A stretch of 64,000 nucleotides of DNA from SIG307 sp045596385. Its GTDB lineage: Bacteria > Bacillota > Clostridia > Lachnospirales > Lachnospiraceae. The stretch covers positions 62,001 through 126,000 of the forward strand of contig JAZOCC010000021.1 in assembly GCA_045596385.1 (NCBI GenBank). Direction: 5' to 3'. Position 1 is the stretch's first letter; the number at the start of each line of letters is the position of its first letter. The notes beneath the pieces are model-generated. The model did no database searches. It was not told where the DNA came from and saw only the letters and a program-made list of their open reading frames with translations. The position numbers and the translations under genes were made by a program. Positions 59,364 through 64,000 of the stretch are shown here, in pieces.

Positions 59364-59828
59364 ATGGAAAACGGAACTACTAACTGGGGACAGAGTGTAA
59401 CCGGTGTTGTAATCAAGGAGAATAAGGTATTGTTGGCTCGTCATACCTACGGCGGCGGAAAAGGTCTTCTCATTGTACCGGGCGGATATGTGAATGTGGA
59501 CGAAACGCCCCAGGACGCACTGATTCGGGAGTATATGGAAGAGACAAAGGTGACGGTAAAGCCGTTAGATATTATCGGAATCCGTTTCAATATGCACGAT
59601 TGGTACATTGCGTTCCGTGCTGAATATATTTCTGGGGAAGCCACCTCCGACCATGAGGAAAACAGCGAAGTGCTGTGGGTGGATGTGGAAGAAGCGTTGG
59701 TACGGGAGGATGTGCCGGAGCTTACGAAAAAGCTCATTGAAAGTGCGGTGAAACAGGAAGCCGGACTTCATAAGGAAGAGTATAACGGCAGTACGAAGCA
59801 CGGGGCGTATTCGTTGTATTGTTTGTAA
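59364..59828 (+). CDS. Nudix hydrolase
   Basis: The 154-residue protein holds the Nudix box GGYVNVDETPQDALIREYMEET (residues 40-61), with the REYMEE metal ligands complete and Thr for the last Gly. It should hydrolyse nucleoside-diphosphate-linked compounds; substrate not predictable. GGAAAGCAGG precedes the ATG. The next gene begins 17 bases later. Confidence 0.92.
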   Translation: MENGTTNWGQSVTGVVIKENKVLLARHTYGGGKGLLIVPGGYVNVDETPQDALIREYMEETKVTVKPLDIIGIRFNMHDWYIAFRAEYISGEATSDHEENSEVLWVDVEEALVREDVPELTKKLIESAVKQEAGLHKEEYNGSTKHGAYSLYCL

Positions 59829-59845
59829 ATGGCGGAGGTGTTGTT

Positions 59846-60436
59846 TTGGTAAGCAGGTTAAAATACGGTAATACCAATACATTCTTTATCCGCGGAACCG
59901 CCGGGAATCTTCTTGTGGATACCGACTATGCCGGAACATTGTCCTTGTTTTATAAAGAAATCAAGCGGCAGGATATCAGTATGAAGGATATCACCTATGT
60001 TTTGGCAACCCACTATCATCCGGATCATATAGGGCTTGTCAGTGAACTAATGAAGCAGGGAGTGAAACTTCTGCTTGTGGATGTGCAGAGGGAATATGTG
60101 GGGTTCTCGGATGAGATATTTGCAAGGGAGCCATGGCTTGGGTATGAGCAGATTTGTGTAGATGGGGCGACAGTGATTTCCTGTGAGGAAAGCAGGGCGT
60201 TCTTTAGGACGCTTGGTATTGATGGAGAAATTATTTCCACAACCAGCCACAGCGAAGACAGCGTAACGCTTATACTGGATGATGGGACTTGTTTTGTGGG
60301 TGATTTAGAGCCCATGGAGTATCTGGGGGCGTATGAGGAAAATGAGAAGCTGGCAAAGGATTGGGAAAAGATATTGAGTTACAAGCCGAAGCGGATTTGC
60401 TACGGGCATGCAAATGAAAAGGCGGTGGACATATGA
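59846..60436 (+). CDS. Metallo-beta-lactamase-fold hydrolase
   Basis: The TTG start at 59846 lies behind GGAGGTGTTGTT; no ATG is available before the first strand. The 196-residue protein has the metal motif THYHPDHIG, TTSHSEDSVTLIL, FVGDLEP and ICYGHANE. It shares the glyoxalase-II-like core but the substrate is unknown. Stop overlaps the next gene's ATG. Confidence 0.9.
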   Translation: MVSRLKYGNTNTFFIRGTAGNLLVDTDYAGTLSLFYKEIKRQDISMKDITYVLATHYHPDHIGLVSELMKQGVKLLLVDVQREYVGFSDEIFAREPWLGYEQICVDGATVISCEESRAFFRTLGIDGEIISTTSHSEDSVTLILDDGTCFVGDLEPMEYLGAYEENEKLAKDWEKILSYKPKRICYGHANEKAVDI

Positions 60437-61095
60437 TTTATAACACGGAAGATTTGCTAAATAAGGTAGAGGAATACGGTTTTCTCCCGTTTTTTAAGAA
60501 CGGGATACCGGGCTATTCCGTGGAGGAGATGTGTCCGCCGGAGCTTTGGTTTACCGACAAGGAGGGGCCTTGGGAATGGAAAGGGCCGGTGGCGAAAAGC
60601 GGCCGGTGCATTTATGGGAAGTTCTTTAACGGAAAAGCGGGATTTGTCAGCAAAGAATGGATTCCCGACTTTGTGAATTATCGTAGGGACGGGTATGATT
60701 TTGATGCACGTTATGAGGACGGACTGGCGTTTTATAAGGATAAGGATTTGTACGACACGATTGCGGAACATGAAGTGATTCTGTCAAAGGAACTGAAAAA
60801 GATTCGCAACTACTGCAAAGGTGGCAACAAAGGGTTTGATACCATTATGACGAGACTTCAAATGCAAGGCTATGTTTGTGTTGCGGATTTTGTTTATGCG
60901 CAGGACAAATTAGGGAATTCTTACGGTTGGGGGATCGCGCAGTATACGACACCGGAGCATTTCTTCGGGTACGATTTTATAGCCTCGGCTTATGTTACGG
61001 ACCCTGCGGCATCTAAGCAGAAGATGATGGACAGGGTAAAAGAAATGTTGCCTACCGTGAGTGAGCAGCAGATAGAAAAGCTTCTGCGAATCTAA
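60433..61095 (+). CDS. AlkZ-related protein
   Basis: The 220-residue protein has the layout of AlkZ-related winged-helix proteins: EEYGFLPFF, ELWFTDKEGPWEWKGPVAKSGRCIYGKFFNGKAGFVSKEWIPDFVNY, RYEDGLAFYKDKDLYDTIAEHEVILSKELKKI and FDTIMTRLQMQGYVCVADF, then a Gly-Trp segment. The true AlkZ (YcaQ) QxQ catalytic motif is not evident, so DNA glycosylase activity is doubtful. Coupled to the metallo-beta-lactamase gene by ATGA. Confidence 0.75.
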   Translation: MIYNTEDLLNKVEEYGFLPFFKNGIPGYSVEEMCPPELWFTDKEGPWEWKGPVAKSGRCIYGKFFNGKAGFVSKEWIPDFVNYRRDGYDFDARYEDGLAFYKDKDLYDTIAEHEVILSKELKKIRNYCKGGNKGFDTIMTRLQMQGYVCVADFVYAQDKLGNSYGWGIAQYTTPEHFFGYDFIASAYVTDPAASKQKMMDRVKEMLPTVSEQQIEKLLRI

Positions 61096-61117
61096 GGAAA
61101 TAGGCGGTTTTAGGCTA

Positions 61118-61135
61118 TGTCAAAACCTTTTGACA
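61118..61135 (+). promoter_or_regulatory. Palindrome upstream of an XRE gene
   Basis: TGTCAAAA-CC-TTTTGACA is an eight-base-arm perfect dyad. Two related half-like copies follow at 61152-61169 (TGTCAACGC...TTTTTGATA) and 61181-61193 (CTTTTTGATTAG), so a cluster of operator-like sites precedes the gene at 61220. Confidence 0.5.
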
Positions 61136-61219
61136 CGGCAAAAACGCCCCATGTCAACGCTTTTTGATAGCCGGAATCCGACTTTTTGATTAGTATGTGA
61201 AGTGCAAGGAGGTGACGGG

Positions 61220-61807
61220 ATGGAACTCGGAAAACAGATTAAGAACTGCCGTCAGGAGGCAAACTTATCTCAGGAGGAATTGGCGGAACGGGTGTATGTT
61301 TCCAGACAAACCATTTCCAATTGGGAAAATGATAAAAGCTATCCGGACGTGAATAGTTTGGTACTACTGAGCGAAGTCTTTCATATCTCACTTGACAAAC
61401 TAATCAAAGGAGATATTGACAGAATGAGAGAAGAAATCAAAAAAGAGGAAGTTACAAAGTTGAATCACTACGGTACAATTCTTACCGTACTGTTTGTGGT
61501 AATGCTGGTATCGATAGTTCCGTTGGTACAGTGGTTGGGAACTTTGGGCTATATTCCGTGGGGTATTATTTTCGCGGTAACCATGTATTTCGCCCTGAAG
61601 GTGGAGAAGATAAAAAAGGACAACGATATTCAGACTTACAAAGAAATCGTGGCCTTTACCGAAGGAAAACGCCTGGACGAGATTCAGAAGCAACGGGAAA
61701 TCGGCAAGCGTCCGTACCAGAAGGTTCTTCTGGTTCTCGGAAGTGCTGCGGTTGCGGTGGCTGTGTGTGCATTGATAGGGCTGTTGATGCATGTCTTTTT
61801 GAATTAA
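61220..61807 (+). CDS. XRE-family regulator with membrane helices
   Basis: ATG 61220 follows AAGGAGGTGA. The 195-residue protein has an N-terminal helix-turn-helix (about 4-58, IKNCRQEANLSQEELAERVYVSRQTISNWENDKSYPDVNSLVLLSEVFHI). Two hydrophobic helices (about 88-125) and a third at the C-terminus (about 170-193) follow. Membrane-bound XRE proteins of this plan may sense envelope state. Probably controls itself via the nearby palindromes. Confidence 0.88.
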   Translation: MELGKQIKNCRQEANLSQEELAERVYVSRQTISNWENDKSYPDVNSLVLLSEVFHISLDKLIKGDIDRMREEIKKEEVTKLNHYGTILTVLFVVMLVSIVPLVQWLGTLGYIPWGIIFAVTMYFALKVEKIKKDNDIQTYKEIVAFTEGKRLDEIQKQREIGKRPYQKVLLVLGSAAVAVAVCALIGLLMHVFLN

Positions 61808-61954
61808 GGGGAAGAAGGTGAATTTTGCGAACTTGTGTCGATAAAACACTCGGATTGACGCTGGTTTTGCGAAATGCAACATCCTGTTGCGTGACTTTTT
61901 GCCGTGAAAACAGTATGATAGGAACTGCAAAAAGCATAACGAGGAGGAGTAATC

Positions 61955-62344
61955 ATGAGCGTGATTGGAAAGAATATTAAAAAGAATCGTTCAGAGAAGA
62001 GAATGACCCAGGAGCAATTGGCAGAAAGCTTACATGTGACGAGACAGGCAGTGTCTAATTGGGAGCAGGGCAAGACCCAGTCGGATGTGGAGACCTTATC
62101 TGCGATTGCAGAGGTGTTTGATGTTCCGGTGGAGGAATTGATTTACGGAAGCGAATCACATACGCATAGGGATTCGAAGATTGTCATTGAAAAAACCACC
62201 GAGAAAGGAATCGATATCGGTGCGGCGGTCGGTGTGGCATTGGCGGTGGTGTTATCCTATACGAAGTGGCAGTCCATCGGCTGGGCGATTTTCCACGGGT
62301 TGCTGAACTGGGTGTATGTGATTTATTATGTGATTCGGTATTAG
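61955..62344 (+). CDS. XRE-family regulator with C-terminal membrane segment
   Basis: The 129-residue protein has HTH at about 4-58 (IGKNIKKNRSEKRMTQEQLAESLHVTRQAVSNWEQGKTQSDVETLSAIAEVFDV). A short linker and a hydrophobic C-terminus (about 85-127) with one or two helices follow. Clear AGGAGGAG site before the ATG. Same architecture class as the previous gene, but the two are not close copies. Upstream sequence shares GACTTTTTG with the other XRE promoter. Confidence 0.88.
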   Translation: MSVIGKNIKKNRSEKRMTQEQLAESLHVTRQAVSNWEQGKTQSDVETLSAIAEVFDVPVEELIYGSESHTHRDSKIVIEKTTEKGIDIGAAVGVALAVVLSYTKWQSIGWAIFHGLLNWVYVIYYVIRY

Positions 62345-62371
62345 GAAAAAGATAATAACGTGTTTTGAGAA

Positions 62372-62408
62372 CCCGTCTTCATTTACTCGGAATGGAGACG
62401 GGATTTTT
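62372..62408 (+). terminator. Terminator after the second XRE gene
   Basis: CCCGTCT pairs with AGACGGG with an inner CATT/AATG helix, then ATTTTTGT. Confidence 0.93.
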
Positions 62409-62457
62409 GTTTCGTGAGTAAGATGATAAGTGGTGGTTTTTGTAGCTGAAAATAAAC

Positions 62458-62498
62458 TTGACAAATTTATTTCTATATAGTAATATCCTATATAGAAA
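62458..62498 (+). promoter_or_regulatory. marR promoter with overlapping operator
   Basis: TTGACA (62458-62463), 17 bases, TAATAT (62481-62486). A perfect dyad, TTTCTATATAG (62470-62480) and CTATATAGAAA (62488-62498) with seven bases between, overlaps the -10, as expected for an autorepressing MarR protein. Confidence 0.88.
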
Positions 62499-62510
62499 GG
62501 AGATGGACGC

Positions 62511-62942
62511 GTGGAAACGAAAGGCGGATATTTAATTTCCCGAATCAAACAGGCGGGAACCCGGATTTTTGACCGCATGCTGGCTGCATCAGGGATAGAT
62601 GCGTTTAACGGTGCGCAAGGGCGGATTTTGTATGTGCTGTGGCAGCATGAAGACATTAGTATCAGTAGTTTGTCCGCAAAAACGAGTCTTGCGAATACAA
62701 CGCTGACTTCCATGCTTGACCGTATGGAGAATTCCGGTTTGATTGTCAGAAAACCGGACCCTGCCGACCGGCGGAGCAGATTGATTGCGCTTACCGATAA
62801 GGCAAAGGCGTTGAAACATGATTATGAATTGGTTTCGCAGAAAATGAATGAGCGATATTACATCGGTTTTACCGAGTCGGAAATTCGCCGGTTTGAAGCC
62901 TATTTGCAGCGTGTACTTACGAATCTTGAAAGGGAGGATTAA
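62511..62942 (+). CDS. MarR-family transcriptional regulator
   Basis: GTG start after AAAGGAGA. The 143-residue winged-helix protein reads ISISSLSAKTSLANTTLTSMLDRMENSGLIVRKPDPADRRSRLIALT, with the DxR-type wing (DPADRRS). Dimer helices lie at both ends. Its own operator sits on the promoter. It probably controls the flavin-reductase gene four bases downstream. Confidence 0.93.
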   Translation: METKGGYLISRIKQAGTRIFDRMLAASGIDAFNGAQGRILYVLWQHEDISISSLSAKTSLANTTLTSMLDRMENSGLIVRKPDPADRRSRLIALTDKAKALKHDYELVSQKMNERYYIGFTESEIRRFEAYLQRVLTNLERED

Positions 62943-62946
62943 CACA

Positions 62947-63564
62947 ATGAAAAAAGTATCAGTACCTGTAACGAATGATATTTGTCCGCAGACACTTTTT
63001 GTTTACGGCACGATGAATGAGGACAAAACACCGGACTTCGGATTGTTTTGCTGGTTCAGCTATTGTTGGTTTGATCAGCTCGGTGTGATTTGTGCCATTG
63101 GCGGAAGTAAGAGAACCTTGGAAAACATTCGTCGAAATAAAGTGTTTTCCGCGAATTTGGTGGTCGAAAACAACTTGCCTTTGGCTGATTATTTCGGAAC
63201 AGCAGACGGTCGGGATGCCGATAAAATGGATGTTACGGTAGAGTGGGAAGAGGGTGCGGTGCTTCCGGTTCCTGTTCTGTGTAGCAGTCCTCTTACCTTT
63301 GAACTTGAATTGGACAAAGAAATTACGACAGGGAAGCAAGATGAGGTCGTTCTTTTGTGCCGTATCCGAAATGTTCTTAAGGAGGAGGCGCTAACGGATA
63401 CGTCCTTAACTTCGGAAGAAATCTATCAAAAGGTGGCGGCGGTTTGCACCAGTGTGGATTGCGATTATTGGTCCTGGGATGGCAGACATCTCGGAAAGTG
63501 GAACGAGAGGGCAAAGGAAATTAAGGCTGATGTAGAAATCGGAGCGGTGGCACAGGGAAATTAA
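62947..63564 (+). CDS. Flavin-reductase-like FMN-binding protein
   Basis: ATG 62947 follows GGGAGGATT, four bases after marR. The 205-residue protein has the flavin reductase-like split barrel (FGLFCWFSYCWFDQLGVICAIGGSKRTLENIRRNKVFSANLV). These proteins use FMN and NAD(P)H or act as electron carriers. Regulation by MarR suggests response to phenolic or redox-active compounds; that is inference. Confidence 0.88.
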   Translation: MKKVSVPVTNDICPQTLFVYGTMNEDKTPDFGLFCWFSYCWFDQLGVICAIGGSKRTLENIRRNKVFSANLVVENNLPLADYFGTADGRDADKMDVTVEWEEGAVLPVPVLCSSPLTFELELDKEITTGKQDEVVLLCRIRNVLKEEALTDTSLTSEEIYQKVAAVCTSVDCDYWSWDGRHLGKWNERAKEIKADVEIGAVAQGN

Positions 63565-63597
63565 GTGGAACGAATCCTCTAACAAAAAGAAGAATTT

Positions 63598-63633
63598 CAG
63601 TCATGTGTAATAGCACATGGCTGTTTTCTTTAT
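63598..63633 (+). terminator. Terminator after the flavin-reductase gene
   Basis: CAGTCATGTG pairs with CACATGGCTG over TAATAG, then TTTTCTTT. Confidence 0.9.
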
Positions 63634-63643
63634 GGTGTTGTTA

Positions 63644-63652
63644 TGTTATAAT
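63644..63652 (+). promoter_or_regulatory. Extended -10 promoter for the last gene
   Basis: TGT precedes TATAAT (63647-63652), an extended -10, just before the GAGGTGATT ribosome-binding site. Confidence 0.55.
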
Positions 63653-63670
63653 GAGTTCGAGGTGATTAAC

Positions 63671-64000
63671 ATGGACTATTCAATGGAAGAAAGAAGCAAA
63701 CGCATCATAGCAATGTGTATACAGGAAACAAATAAAAATCCAATCGAGATTTTTTATAAAATTGCAGAACAGGACTTTATCAGAATCCACGGACCGGAGC
63801 ATCATATTTTGGACGGTGCTGCTCTTTTGACGGCGTTTTATAATGCCGGAGGGGCGCTGGATTTGTCGCAGGGCTTGGAAGAATTGATGCGTCGAGGCTT
63901 GCAGATGCCGGGGGCCACCTGTGGGCAGTGGGGCGTATGCGGTGCGGTAAGTTCTATGGGGGCGGCACTCTCTATTATCGACGGAACAGGGCCGCTGTCG
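63671..64000 (+). CDS. DUF5714-like protein, N-terminal part
   Basis: The gene runs off the window edge; 110 residues are visible. After a leading helix, the text IHGPEHHILDGAALLTAFYNAGG and MPGATCGQWGVCGAVSSMGAALSIIDGTGPLS matches the start of DUF5714 proteins, which carry conserved His and Cys residues and are often encoded near radical-SAM or methyltransferase genes. GAGGTGATT lies before the ATG. Function unknown. Confidence 0.7.
   Translation, partial: MDYSMEERSKRIIAMCIQETNKNPIEIFYKIAEQDFIRIHGPEHHILDGAALLTAFYNAGGALDLSQGLEELMRRGLQMPGATCGQWGVCGAVSSMGAALSIIDGTGPLS

Overview
The window reads as chromosomal DNA of an anaerobic gut-type Firmicute of the family Lachnospiraceae (Clostridia). 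The case rests on strong AGGAGG ribosome-binding sites, many TTGACA/TATAAT-type promoters, a T-box and a tetrahydrofolate riboswitch, a long 2-hydroxyacyl-CoA dehydratase activase fusion, sporulation-family SpoIID and LysM proteins, PduL-type phosphotransacylase, and a xylan-degradation locus of GH8, GH43 and GH10 enzymes. Genus cannot be fixed by eye.

Layout. 1-3.3 kb: tail of yceD, rpmF, a zinc-ribbon membrane protein, and rho with a long repetitive disordered insert. 3.3-8.1 kb: ung, a small ORFan, a HicAB toxin-antitoxin pair with its operator-promoter, an ADP-ribosyltransferase-like ORFan, an XRE-TPR regulator and a ccdA-thioredoxin pair. 8.3-16.1 kb: the 1409-residue activase, LysM protein, SpoIID-like protein and queA. 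16.1-19.1 kb: mostly short AT-rich ORFans, a probable gene remnant and a YfcE-type phosphoesterase. 19.2-27.8 kb: the xylan locus, with an AraC regulator divergent from a GH43/GH43/GH43/GH10 run and a separate GH8 gene. Two products are predicted surface lipoproteins and three are cytoplasmic, giving an outside-inside division of labour. 27.9-30.2 kb: THF riboswitch, folate ECF substrate-binding protein and folC. 30.2-37.0 kb: DUF5050-like protein, pheA, htrA, pduL, phosphoglucomutase. 37.1-39.5 kb: a tandem two-esterase fusion that may serve the xylan pathway. 39.6-43.5 kb: zinc-ribbon membrane protein and a YtrA-type GntR / DUF5808 / YhfC operon. 43.6-48.9 kb: T-box-leuS, a large palindromic element, and a divergent metG-like gene. 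48.9-55.1 kb: two ECF sigma operons, one linked to a membrane protein and one to an ABC-2 exporter, with small ORFans between. 55.1-64 kb: a structured leader and its DUF3800 gene, then a string of short accessory genes (nucleotidyltransferase-like, GNAT, polysaccharide deacetylase, Nudix, metallo-beta-lactamase fold, AlkZ-related, two XRE membrane regulators, MarR-flavin reductase) ending in a truncated DUF5714-like gene.

The most unusual material is non-coding. Two large intergenic elements (34676-35073 and 46452-46767) share a near-identical core and a common nested-hairpin architecture although the rest of their sequence differs. They look like one family of structured RNAs or palindromic mobile elements. 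A third nested inverted repeat (20413-20674) is unrelated in sequence. The DUF3800 leader probably belongs to the known but functionally unexplained DUF3800-associated RNA motifs.
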